IMG/VR virus record: IMGVR_UViG_3300037502_002424
Coordinates: 1-37,259 of that record
Source: a virus
Direction: 5' to 3' (one strand)
Length of the DNA stretch: 37,259 nt
Shown: piece by piece, positions 22,921 through 28,793 of the stretch
How positions within the stretch are numbered: position 1 is the stretch's first letter
Layout of the letters: every line of letters begins with the position of its first letter
Made by a program: the position numbers and the translations under genes
The notes under the pieces: generated by a model
Databases searched by the model: none
Told to the model about the DNA's origin: nothing
The model's input: the letters and a program-made list of their open reading frames with translations, nothing else

Positions 22921-24012
22921 CTAATTCAAAGACTTGCTTTCCTGAGTTGGAAATGAGTTGGAAATATCTGTTCCTGATACGGTCTTCACGAGGTCTGCGC
23001 TGGCCGAGTAGCGGCGCGCCTCGCTGGCCGTTTCATGTCCCAGAATCGCCATCCGTTTATCGGCAGCGGCGCCATTCTCCTGGAACACAGCCGCACGATG
23101 TTTGCGCAGCCCGTGGGCAGTCTTTCCCTTCAACCCTGCCTCGCGGCATGCGGCGGCAAACCATTGGCTCGCGGCCTTCACGGACCGGGGCGCCCCATCC
23201 GCGGTGACGAGATAGGTCATGTGGCGCGGTTGCGCGGACACGCACATGGCAAGGTGGTCATCATGCTCGAACCATGCCGGCGACGTTGCTGCGGTCATCG
23301 GGCAGACGGCCGCGCTTCCTGACTTCTGCCGCGTGTAGCGAAGCCATCCGTCTCTCACCATGCCCGGGCCGACATTGCAGGCGTCAACGATCGACGCGGC
23401 CGTCCGGTGGATCAGCTCGAAGGCCATGCGCTGGGGCGTGTCATGCGGCCACCGATCGCGGAATGCCGCGACATCCTCACGGGTCCACGGGGTATGTCCC
23501 GTGCTCTTCGCGCCCACCCGCTTGACGATCGGTGCGGCAGGGTCGAACTCCAAAAGGGCCGCTTCCTGAAACCCCCACCGGCAGAGGGCCTTCCATGCGC
23601 GCAGCCTGTTGTTCGCCGGGTGAGGCTTGAGCTTCGACAGGTCGGCCATGATTACCCGGGTGTCGAGCGTGTTCGCCCTGCCTTCCCCCCAGACCAGCCG
23701 GATGTGCTCAAGCCCGCGCCGCATGTAACCTCGCGTCGACGGGGCGAGGTTCTGGTAGGCGGCTGAGGCAAGGAAGGCCACGACAAGGGCACCGACAGTG
23801 CCGGCGGTGGGGCGGCGGTCGAGGGGCTTTGTCGCTCCCGTCGCGGCGATCCATGCGGCCAGAAACTCAGGGTGACCCTTCGGCCTGTCGGGCATGGGCA
23901 AGGGCTTCTTCCCCGGCAGACGCAGGTAGAAGCGCGGGTTACCCGAGGGCCACCGCCCCGATTGGGACAGGCCCTTCAATCTGACTCCATTCGCCGGAGA
24001 ATTTCTTGGCAT
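22921..24012 (-). CDS. int: tyrosine-type phage integrase, last gene of the leftward operon
   Basis: A 363-residue tyrosine recombinase that would join phage attP to the host attB. The N-terminal part (about 20-60: GRWPSGNPRFYLRLPGKKPLPMP) is the typical alphaproteobacterial-phage start; the core-binding domain lies at about 70-160 and the catalytic domain at about 170-345. Visible catalytic residues are Lys230 (YTRQKSG), His300 and Arg303 (HGLRKHR), His326 (ILGHE) and Tyr335 (ARRYS). The first Arg of the usual TGxR box is not there: the region reads RTAASIVDACNVGPG, with Ser207 at the expected place. Activity may be reduced, or Arg203 may substitute. Overlaps the upstream gene by 37 bases. 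Confidence 0.85.
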   Translation of the reverse strand: MPRNSPANGVRLKGLSQSGRWPSGNPRFYLRLPGKKPLPMPDRPKGHPEFLAAWIAATGATKPLDRRPTAGTVGALVVAFLASAAYQNLAPSTRGYMRRGLEHIRLVWGEGRANTLDTRVIMADLSKLKPHPANNRLRAWKALCRWGFQEAALLEFDPAAPIVKRVGAKSTGHTPWTREDVAAFRDRWPHDTPQRMAFELIHRTAASIVDACNVGPGMVRDGWLRYTRQKSGSAAVCPMTAATSPAWFEHDDHLAMCVSAQPRHMTYLVTADGAPRSVKAASQWFAAACREAGLKGKTAHGLRKHRAAVFQENGAAADKRMAILGHETASEARRYSASADLVKTVSGTDISNSFPTQESKSLN

Positions 24013-24194
24013 GAGATTCCCCCATCGGAAGACCCTAATCCGGCATCATCCTGCGCGTCCACCGGCTTTGCGACATTGGACGGTTCGACGGTGATCGTCA
24101 TGTCGCCGATCCGTACGGTCACGCGCAGCCTGTCGTCGCGGGCCATTTCCCGTGCCTCGCGCATGATGATCGTTTCAGGTCGGGGAGCGCCCAT
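23976..24194 (-). CDS. small protein upstream of the integrase, possible excision or regulatory factor
   Basis: A 72-residue protein starting at ATG 24194. It is basic near the start (MGAPRPETIIMREAREMARDDRLRV), with a central strand VTVRIGDMTITVEPSN and an acidic end with SCQEILRRMESD. Its 3' end overlaps the integrase start, so the two are translated together. Position suggests an excisionase-like partner, but no winged-helix motif is obvious. Function unknown. Confidence 0.6.
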   Translation of the reverse strand: MGAPRPETIIMREAREMARDDRLRVTVRIGDMTITVEPSNVAKPVDAQDDAGLGSSDGGISCQEILRRMESD

Positions 24195-24196
24195 AG

Positions 24197-24448
24197 CTAT
24201 TTCTTCGCTGGTGGCGCGGTTGTGGTTTCGGGGATGCCGGGACGAAGTCCACCAGGGCCCCACTCCGCGTCTTTGCGTTCGTTGAAGGGCGATGCCCTCC
24301 TGCTCTCAGGTGCAAGCCGCCACGGCCCGCAGCGGCCGCAGAGGCATTCGGTGCGCCATAGACGGCGGAACAACCCACGTCGTGTCCAGCGGAGCGTGCC
24401 ACCGCATTCGCACGGGTAATCGACGAGAACCATCGGTCCGGCACCCAT
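24197..24448 (-). CDS. small zinc-ribbon-like protein
   Basis: An 83-residue protein with GGGAG upstream of ATG 24448. Two Cys pairs are seen: PCECGG near residue 12 and ECLCGRCG near residue 35, suggesting one zinc site. The middle is very basic (LRWTRRGLFRRLWRTE), consistent with nucleic-acid binding. The tail is Pro- and Lys-rich. It lies in the leftward operon between a membrane peptide and the integrase partner. Function unknown. Confidence 0.55.
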   Translation of the reverse strand: MGAGPMVLVDYPCECGGTLRWTRRGLFRRLWRTECLCGRCGPWRLAPESRRASPFNERKDAEWGPGGLRPGIPETTTAPPAKK

Positions 24449-24461
24449 GGTAATTTACTCC

Positions 24462-24638
24462 CTAAATCGTCATCGCCATGAAGACGATAATCGTTGCCAT
24501 CCATGATCCGACGATCACGCCAATCCAGAAACGCGGATCGCGATAAAGGTCAGGATTGTATTGGGAGTGCAGTCGGCGAAGTTCTTTTCCGACGAAACCT
24601 GCATCACCTTCGATCGTCAGCTTGATTTGCCAACTCAT
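24462..24638 (-). CDS. 58-residue single-pass membrane protein
   Basis: A short protein with a strong GGAGGA 8 bases before its ATG 24638. Sequence: MSWQIKLTIEGDAGFVGKEL, then a soluble RRLHSQYNPDLYRDPRFW segment and one hydrophobic helix, IGVIVGSWMATIIVFMAMTI, at the very end (C-terminal anchor). It starts in a 4-base overlap with the zinc-finger gene upstream. A membrane-anchored peptide expressed early could act in superinfection exclusion or membrane signalling. Function unknown. Confidence 0.7.
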   Translation of the reverse strand: MSWQIKLTIEGDAGFVGKELRRLHSQYNPDLYRDPRFWIGVIVGSWMATIIVFMAMTI

Positions 24639-24859
24639 GCCGAGATCCTCCGTTCAAACTCTGGCCAGTAGATCCTGCGCGCCTCTTCGCATGTCCGCCG
24701 GACGATCTCGGCCTCGGACAGCGGCAACCAGCCTTCGCCGCTGCAGACGTTGCAGGGGATGGTTTCGCGGTTGATCGGCGTCATGTCGGCATGCTCGCGC
24801 CGCATTTCGCAGGCCGGGCAGGGGTAGGACTGGTGCCAGGTGAGGAGGGGAGCGATCAC
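24635..24859 (-). CDS. small DnaJ-type zinc-finger protein
   Basis: A 74-residue protein with two CxxC pairs, CPACEM (about 14-19) and CNVCSGEGW (about 36-44). These resemble half of a DnaJ-type zinc finger (CxxCxGxG). The C-terminal helix SEAEIVRRTCEEARRIYWPEFERR is charged. It overlaps neighbours by 4 bases on both sides. Such proteins are common in phage early operons and may bind host protein or DNA. Function unknown. Confidence 0.7.
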   Translation of the reverse strand: MIAPLLTWHQSYPCPACEMRREHADMTPINRETIPCNVCSGEGWLPLSEAEIVRRTCEEARRIYWPEFERRISA

Positions 24860-25515
24860 AGCGCGCCTGCCACTATACGTCGGTCGTGATCAGCCTGCGT
24901 CGTGCCAAACTTGGCCTGATCGTATTGTTTAATCCCCCAGACGATTGCCCGCATGCACCAGACAAGACGATAGGAGCATCGCGTCAGGTGGTTTTCATAG
25001 AAGTCTTCAAAGGGGTAACGATCAGTGACGGGGCAGCGAAACCGCATAGCCTGATCAATAGCCGCGCTATGGTCGTCTGGCGGTTCAATGAGGCTTTCGC
25101 ATTTGGCCTCCCGAACCACGTCTTTAGCTTGCGACAGCGCAAGGTTTTCGTCTTGGATGTGGCGTAGCAAGCCCGCTCTGATGGCATCATTGTAGGCTTC
25201 TTCATCCAGTTCATCCCTGCCGCCGTGCCGATCAACAGCCTGCAACTTCTCGGACCAGTAGCCCTCATTGATGCGGTTCTGTCCGCTGTCGTCGCGGAAG
25301 AACTGAAACATATCCCTTAGTCGCGCGAAGGTGTAGCTGCCGCAGTCGCCAGATATGGCGAGGTAGCCTGGCCATGTCGTGATGTGAAAGCGGTAAGCGC
25401 CTGAACCGGGCCGACCAAGCGTAATGTGCCGATGTAGCCCTTGGTCGAGCACGATTGTCAGTTCATGGTCACGGACGTCGTGCAGGAAGACGTGAGCAGG
25501 ACATGAAGTGGTCAT
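24856..25515 (-). CDS. phage protein of unknown function, conserved-looking 219-residue
   Basis: The largest uncharacterised gene of the leftward operon, starting at ATG 25515; the frame is open further upstream but this start matches the 4-base overlap. The N-terminal part (about 40-85) carries GAYRFHITTWPGYLAISGDCGSYTFARLRDMFQFFR, a pattern I associate with a recurrent phage protein family of unknown role. The rest is helical and acidic, then FRCPVTDRYPFEDFYENHL and CSYRLVWCMRAIVWGIKQYD. Might be a host-takeover or replication-related protein; no catalytic motif is recognised. Confidence 0.75.
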   Translation of the reverse strand: MTTSCPAHVFLHDVRDHELTIVLDQGLHRHITLGRPGSGAYRFHITTWPGYLAISGDCGSYTFARLRDMFQFFRDDSGQNRINEGYWSEKLQAVDRHGGRDELDEEAYNDAIRAGLLRHIQDENLALSQAKDVVREAKCESLIEPPDDHSAAIDQAMRFRCPVTDRYPFEDFYENHLTRCSYRLVWCMRAIVWGIKQYDQAKFGTTQADHDRRIVAGAL

Positions 25516-25709
25516 CGCTGCCCCCTCATCATCAGCGCCTCGACCACGTCGGGCAGCACGACGCCATAGGTCAGCGCCTCGATTTCGTCGCGGCCGCGGC
25601 GGCGCTCGTGGTGGTAGGCGGCACGGGCGGCCGGATCGAGCCGCTGCAACAGCGCGCCGAAGGGGATGGCGCCCGGCGCAGGGGCGATGTCGCGGACGGG
25701 GGCGGTCAT
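25512..25709 (-). CDS. small protein of unknown function
   Basis: A 65-residue protein in the leftward operon, overlapping both neighbours by 4 bases. The C-terminal two thirds is one or two helices (LLQRLDPAARAAYHHERRRGRDEIEALTYGV), with a highly basic HHERRRGRDE stretch. It ends VVEALMMRGQR. No family recognised. Confidence 0.65.
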   Translation of the reverse strand: MTAPVRDIAPAPGAIPFGALLQRLDPAARAAYHHERRRGRDEIEALTYGVVLPDVVEALMMRGQR

Positions 25710-25843
25710 TCAAACCACTCCGGTTGCCAGCCGCAGGCCGAGCAGACGCAGGCGGTGGCGATTGCGACGATCAGGATCAACGCGCCGCCAGCCATCATGC
25801 CGGCGCCAAACCAGATCGCGAGGGTGAGGATGTTGGCCAGCAT
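25706..25843 (-). CDS. 45-residue membrane protein
   Basis: A short protein starting at ATG 25843 in a TGATG overlap with the gene before it. It is nearly all one hydrophobic segment (LTLAIWFGAGMMAGGALILIVAIATA) followed by CVCSACGWQPEWFE, which holds three Cys. It looks like a single-pass inner-membrane peptide with a cysteine-containing tail. Function unknown. Confidence 0.6.
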   Translation of the reverse strand: MLANILTLAIWFGAGMMAGGALILIVAIATACVCSACGWQPEWFE

Positions 25844-26151
25844 CAGGCGCCCTCCCCTTCGGTGCGCACTGTCTGGCCGAGCAGCTGGTCGCGGCGCGCG
25901 TGAATGCGGGGCAGGACGCGGGCCCGGGCCGCAGCAAGGACCTCCACAAGGCCCACCTGGCGTTGCGCGAGCGGCAGGACGCGATGGATCAGATCCAGCC
26001 GTGCAAGGTCGACACTCTGGCCGCGTGCCTCCTTGAGAAAGCACCACGCAGACTCGCGGATGGCACGGTGGCCGCGATGCGCTGCCGGGTCGGTCAGCGT
26101 CCGCATCGCGTCGGCCATGTCATAGGGCGCGGGGGCGAGGAGCCGGGTCAT
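25843..26151 (-). CDS. small helical protein of unknown function
   Basis: A 102-residue protein with ATG 26151. Sequence is helical throughout: DMADAMRTLTDPAAHRGHRAIRESAWCFLKEARGQ, then LDLIHRVLPLAQRQVGLVEVLAAARARVLPRIHARR. The 4-base overlaps on both sides show it is within one operon. No motif points to an activity. Confidence 0.6.
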   Translation of the reverse strand: MTRLLAPAPYDMADAMRTLTDPAAHRGHRAIRESAWCFLKEARGQSVDLARLDLIHRVLPLAQRQVGLVEVLAAARARVLPRIHARRDQLLGQTVRTEGEGA

Positions 26152-26378
26152 GCCACGGCCCTCGCCAGATCGCTGTGGTCGGTGATCGCCGTCGCCGCCC
26201 AAGTCTCGTGCAGACGCAGCGCAAGGTTCGGCGGCACATGGACGTTGACCTGGTTGCCGCGATCGTCCCGGAGAATGAGCCACGAAAAGCCGAGCGCACC
26301 CGCGACGCTGCACTCGGTCAGATTGTCGATGTTGACGGTTGCCCGCCCTTCGTCGTCGGTATTGAAACCAATGGCCAT
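26148..26378 (-). CDS. small protein of unknown function
   Basis: A 76-residue protein with GAGGTGAT upstream of ATG 26378. Mixed strand and helix: VNIDNLTECSVAGALGFSWLILRDDRGNQVNVHVPPNLALRL. The GNQVNVHVPP segment resembles a small beta-sheet. It overlaps the downstream gene by 4 bases. No family recognised. Confidence 0.6.
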   Translation of the reverse strand: MAIGFNTDDEGRATVNIDNLTECSVAGALGFSWLILRDDRGNQVNVHVPPNLALRLHETWAATAITDHSDLARAVA

Positions 26379-26387
26379 GGGATCACC

Positions 26388-26531
26388 TCAGAAGTTCGGC
26401 TCGCCGTCAGCGTCGAGCGTGACCGGCGGCAGTGGCGGGATGGGTTCACGGGGCTTGGCCGGGGCCGGTAGCGCGACGCCGATGTCGCGCAGGTGCCGGG
26501 CCAGCTCGGGCGGGATCGGGGCGGGTGCCAT
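26388..26531 (-). CDS. 47-residue proline-rich protein
   Basis: A short protein starting at ATG 26531 in overlap with the stop of the gene upstream. It has an amphipathic helix (IPPELARHLRDIGVAL) followed by a proline-rich tail (PAPAKPREPIPPLPPVTL) ending DADGEPNF. Coupled to its neighbour by a 1-base overlap. Could be an adaptor peptide; no function can be assigned. Confidence 0.5.
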   Translation of the reverse strand: MAPAPIPPELARHLRDIGVALPAPAKPREPIPPLPPVTLDADGEPNF

Positions 26532-26815
26532 CAGGTGTCGCCGCCCACGGTGTCTGGCGCTTCGTCTTCCGGGCTTGCTTCATCCGCAGCGTCGGGCAGC
26601 TGGAAGACCAGAAACTGTGCGTCCGGCTGGTCGAAGGTCTCGAGCGTCTTGCCAAGATCGGCCCAGCTGACCGGGTCGCCTTCCAGGATCAGCATCGCGC
26701 GCAGCAGATCGACGCATTTGTCGAACTGGCCGTGCATCGCGTAGAAGTCGAGCGCCTGCTCCATATACTGCAGGACCAGGTATTTCCGGGCATTGTGGCC
26801 CATGAGAGCGTCCAT
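26531..26815 (-). CDS. TPR-like small acidic protein
   Basis: A 94-residue protein. The first 60 residues look like two helical repeats (HNARKYLVLQYMEQALDFYAMHGQFDKCVDLLRAMLILEG), reminiscent of a TPR pair, which usually mediates protein-protein contacts. The last 25 residues are very acidic (DAADEASPEDEAPDTVGGD), a feature of proteins that mimic DNA or bind basic partners. It is the second gene of the leftward operon. Function unknown. Confidence 0.6.
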   Translation of the reverse strand: MDALMGHNARKYLVLQYMEQALDFYAMHGQFDKCVDLLRAMLILEGDPVSWADLGKTLETFDQPDAQFLVFQLPDAADEASPEDEAPDTVGGDT

Positions 26816-26818
26816 CGA

Positions 26819-27172
26819 TCAGCACCCGCGTGCGGCGGCGGCGGACTGGATGGCATCGGCCTCGCCGCGCAGGCGGGCGAGTTCGGCGCTCTGGTCGCCG
26901 CCGGGGACGGCCAGCAAGGCAGGCCAGAGGATCAGCAGCCCGATCCCCATCAGGGCGGCATCGGCGTCGGCGTGGGCCTGCTGCTGGCCCGTGACCTCGG
27001 TCAGACGGGCGGTGAGGCGCGAGGCTTCGGCAGCGAGCGCGCGGCAGTCGAGCGACTGATACGCGACCGGGCTCACATAGGCGGGGGCGATGCTGGCGGG
27101 ATCGGCGGCGCAACCGGCAAGGGTAAGCGCGGCGACGGTGGCGAGGGCGGTGGCCCTGGCGAGGGTCTTCAT
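26819..27172 (-). CDS. phage-encoded lipoprotein, first gene of the leftward operon
   Basis: A 117-residue protein with a clear lipobox: MKTLARATALATVAALTLAGC, so Cys21 would be lipidated. The mature part has a helix with SLDCRALAAEASRLTARLTEVTGQQ, a hydrophobic segment (ALMGIGLLILWPALLAV), then a second helix SAELARLRGEADAIQSAAAARGC. I associate this pattern with small alphaproteobacterial lipoproteins. As the first gene behind the leftward promoter it is likely made early and possibly in lysogens. A role in superinfection exclusion or envelope change is inferred. Confidence 0.7.
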   Translation of the reverse strand: MKTLARATALATVAALTLAGCAADPASIAPAYVSPVAYQSLDCRALAAEASRLTARLTEVTGQQQAHADADAALMGIGLLILWPALLAVPGGDQSAELARLRGEADAIQSAAAARGC

Positions 27173-27214
27173 GGGGTCTGGCTCCAGGCGGCGGGATGCC
27201 GCTCTGGGCGTCAG

Positions 27215-27243
27215 AAGTAAATGGAGATAAGTTCCACTGTCAA
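27215..27243 (-). promoter_or_regulatory. leftward early promoter (PL)
   Basis: On the minus strand TTGACA (27243-27238), 17-base spacer, then TTACTT (27220-27215) as a weak -10. It points to the lipoprotein gene and the leftward operon. An operator copy (27222-27236) fills the spacer, and a second lies just upstream of the -35. Confidence 0.6.
27222..27236. promoter_or_regulatory. operator O1 in PL
   Basis: TGGAGATAAGTTCCA, a dyad with TGGA/TCCA arms (7-base centre). It sits in the spacer of the leftward promoter, so binding would block RNA polymerase. Matches three further sites (27253, 27719, 27759). Confidence 0.7.
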
Positions 27244-27252
27244 TCCAGAAAG

Positions 27253-27267
27253 TGGAGAAAACTTCAA
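27253..27267. promoter_or_regulatory. operator O2 upstream of PL
   Basis: TGGAGAAAACTTCAA, one base from the consensus right arm. Its centre is 31 bp from O1, close to three helical turns, which would allow two repressor dimers on the same face. Confidence 0.65.
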
Positions 27268-27315
27268 TTGCCAGAACGAAGATAGAACGGCAGCCTTAAC
27301 CAAAATGGAGGGGCG

Positions 27316-27471
27316 ATGCCGTACAAATTTCGCGATATGATTGTTCTTACGCTTGCACGCATCACCGGCGCGCGCATTCGGACGGTCTACGACCTGGTCG
27401 AAAAGCTCGCCAAGTTAACTATGACCTTCTGGCGAAGCTCCAAGGGGAGGTCCGACAAGTCCCCTCGATAG
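27316..27471 (+). CDS. possible 51-residue protein opposing the repressor
   Basis: A plus-strand ORF from ATG 27316 with a good GGAGG site six bases upstream, running into the antisense 3' end of the repressor gene. The first 35 residues look natural (MPYKFRDMIVLTLARITGAR, then a helix IRTVYDLVEKLAKL), while the end is shadow-like. If translated it would be made from a rightward transcript between the two operator pairs. Support is limited. Confidence 0.35.
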   Translation: MPYKFRDMIVLTLARITGARIRTVYDLVEKLAKLTMTFWRSSKGRSDKSPR

Positions 27472-27698
27472 GTAAAGTCCAGTCCGACGCCGTAGAGTGT
27501 CGCAATAGCGATGGCTTTGGATATATCGAGACCTTCTTTCCCGGCCTCAACCTTGGTCTGTGTGCTTCGATTCAGTTCGATTGAGTCGGCAAACTGCGCC
27601 TTCGACAGCCCCAAGGCCTCACGCAGCGCAGTGATCCGAGGGCCAACCTTCTCGGGCCGCGACTCGACTGGGATTAAAGCTAAGAGCACCTTCGCCAT
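27387..27698 (-). CDS. XRE-family CI-type repressor
   Basis: A 103-residue helix-turn-helix protein. ATG 27698 is preferred since family members begin near MAKVLLALIP; ATG 27749 and 27734 are upstream alternatives that would place operator O3 inside the coding region. The HTH is PRITALREALGLSKAQFADSIELNRSTQTKVEAGKEGLDISKAIAIATLYGVGL, followed by the family-typical DFTYRGDLSDLPLELRQKV tail. No peptidase (LexA-like) domain, so induction is not by self-cleavage. It lies between the divergent promoters, as cI does. Probably binds O1-O4 and represses both directions and its own gene. Confidence 0.75.
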   Translation of the reverse strand: MAKVLLALIPVESRPEKVGPRITALREALGLSKAQFADSIELNRSTQTKVEAGKEGLDISKAIAIATLYGVGLDFTYRGDLSDLPLELRQKVIVNLASFSTRS

Positions 27699-27718
27699 AC
27701 CGCTGGAATGGCAGTCGT

Positions 27719-27733
27719 GGGAGAAAAGTTCCA
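27719..27733. promoter_or_regulatory. operator O3 upstream of the repressor start
   Basis: GGGAGAAAAGTTCCA, one base from the TGGA left arm. It lies 21 bases upstream of the repressor ATG 27698, so binding would control the repressor's own transcription. Confidence 0.65.
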
Positions 27734-27750
27734 TCGAAGTGAAATCCATC

Positions 27751-27780
27751 TTGACCAGTTGAGAAAACTTCCACTATCGG
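27751..27780 (+). promoter_or_regulatory. rightward early promoter (PR)
   Basis: Plus strand: TTGACC (27751-27756), 18-base spacer, TATCGG (27775-27780) as a weak -10. It lies nine bases before the Cro-like ATG 27789, so the transcript may be nearly leaderless. Operator O4 fills the spacer, mirroring PL. Confidence 0.5.
27759..27773. promoter_or_regulatory. operator O4 in PR
   Basis: TTGAGAAAACTTCCA, one base from consensus. Located in the spacer of the rightward promoter; centre-to-centre distance to O3 is 40 bp. Same architecture as O1/O2. Confidence 0.65.
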
Positions 27781-27788
27781 TACGGGTC

Positions 27789-28019
27789 ATGACCGAACCG
27801 AACACCATCACCGCGCTCATCGACCTTTGGCCCGCCCGCCGCGACCTTGCGGCGGACATCGGCGTGATGACCGATCGCGTGCATAAGTGGGCCAAGAGCA
27901 ACGCTATCCCCGCGCGGTTCCACCTGCGCGTGGTCAAGGCCGCCGAAGAGCGCGGTTTTCCCGTTACGGCAGAACTCATGGTCCGGCTGCATGACGCGCC
28001 GGGGGAGGAGGCGGCATGA
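27789..28019 (+). CDS. Cro-like helix-turn-helix protein
   Basis: A 76-residue protein directly downstream of PR, beginning almost at the promoter and without a clear ribosome site. NTITALIDLWPARRDLAADIGVMTDRVHKWAKSNAIPARFHLRVVKAAEERG is a small HTH of the carph-isopro/YdaS-like type found in phages at the cro position. It would bind the same or overlapping operators and favour lytic growth. First gene of the rightward operon. Confidence 0.75.
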   Translation: MTEPNTITALIDLWPARRDLAADIGVMTDRVHKWAKSNAIPARFHLRVVKAAEERGFPVTAELMVRLHDAPGEEAA

Positions 28020-28029
28020 CTGCGCGCCG

Positions 28030-28263
28030 TCAAAGTTTCTGCGACAAGTCCTGCAGTTCCGCCGCCAGGTCTTTGTCCGCGCGCGTAGCTTGCCTTGCAA
28101 GGTCCATGACCGAGCGCTTGATCATGTCTCTCGCGCCCGGGTTGAACCTCTCCATGGCGCCGACAATGACACGCAGCACTTGCTCTTGGGCAGCGATCCG
28201 AGACTGCATGTCCGCATATAACGAAGCGGCAAGTGCGCTGTCGAAGTCGTCGTCGTCGTCCAT
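28030..28263 (-). CDS. antisense coiled-coil protein in the early rightward region
   Basis: A 77-residue protein on the minus strand starting at ATG 28263, with GAGAGGAAA about nine bases upstream. It begins with five Asp (MDDDDDFDSALAASLYADMQ) and then a long helix (RIAAQEQVLRVIVGAMERFN; ARDMIKRSVMDLARQATRADKDLAAELQDLSQKL). The plus-strand ORF in the same place is Ser/Arg-rich shadow. The gene lies opposite to the early transcript, between the Cro-like gene and the next, suggesting separate expression, maybe in the lysogen. Function unknown. Confidence 0.6.
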   Translation of the reverse strand: MDDDDDFDSALAASLYADMQSRIAAQEQVLRVIVGAMERFNPGARDMIKRSVMDLARQATRADKDLAAELQDLSQKL

Positions 28264-28335
28264 CGTCGGTTTCCTCTCGCGTTCGGTGTCTGTGATTCGC
28301 ACCCCCAGAGTAACCGAACATGAACGGGGGGCGGC

Positions 28336-28668
28336 ATGACCGCAGCCCCCCGTCATCCTTTCCCGTTCGCTTCATCAGTCCCTGCACAGGACATAGATGG
28401 AGCGATTATCGTGAAAAATCCTGCACATTCTGCAGACGACCACGCCGTGAAATCCCGCCGCTGGTTTGCGGCGATGCTGTGGAGTGCCTTCCCCTCGCGC
28501 TCGGAGCGCGACCTGGCTCAGAAAGCCTCCCGCGCGCTCGGCGTATCGGCCCGGCAGGTGACGCACTGGCTGCGCTGCGAGAATGACGCCTCGCTGCGCT
28601 ACGTCACTGCGGTCATGGCGATCGCCGGGGCCGAAATTGTCTTCGGTCTCGTGGAGGGCGCACGGTGA
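28336..28668 (+). CDS. early regulator with C-terminal helix-turn-helix
   Basis: A 110-residue protein starting at ATG 28336 after a G-rich AACGGGGGGCGGC leader. The C-terminal half reads RSERDLAQKASRALGVSARQVTHWLRCENDASLRYVTAVMAIAGAE, a clear HTH in which ALGVSARQVTHWLR is the recognition unit. The N-terminal 45 residues are disordered-looking. It may be a second regulator or a DNA-binding early protein, in the place of a CII-like activator. Ends GTGA with the next gene. Confidence 0.65.
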   Translation: MTAAPRHPFPFASSVPAQDIDGAIIVKNPAHSADDHAVKSRRWFAAMLWSAFPSRSERDLAQKASRALGVSARQVTHWLRCENDASLRYVTAVMAIAGAEIVFGLVEGAR

Positions 28669-28793
28669 GGGTCGTCGTCTACCTCTGTGCCCGGTTCTGT
28701 GAGGCCCGCGCCGCCCGCGCGCTGCAGGCCTATTTCGCGCTGACGGAGAGGGCGGAAAAATTTTACCGCCGTCTCGACGGGGGGGCCGACTGA
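28665..28793 (+). CDS. 42-residue basic protein
   Basis: A short gene starting at GTG 28665 in a GTGA overlap and ending in TGATG with the next. It has a helix of CARFCEARAARALQAYFALTERAEKFYRRLDGG, amphipathic with two Cys in the first turn. Overlaps on both sides support translation. Function unknown. Confidence 0.6.
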   Translation: MRVVVYLCARFCEARAARALQAYFALTERAEKFYRRLDGGAD

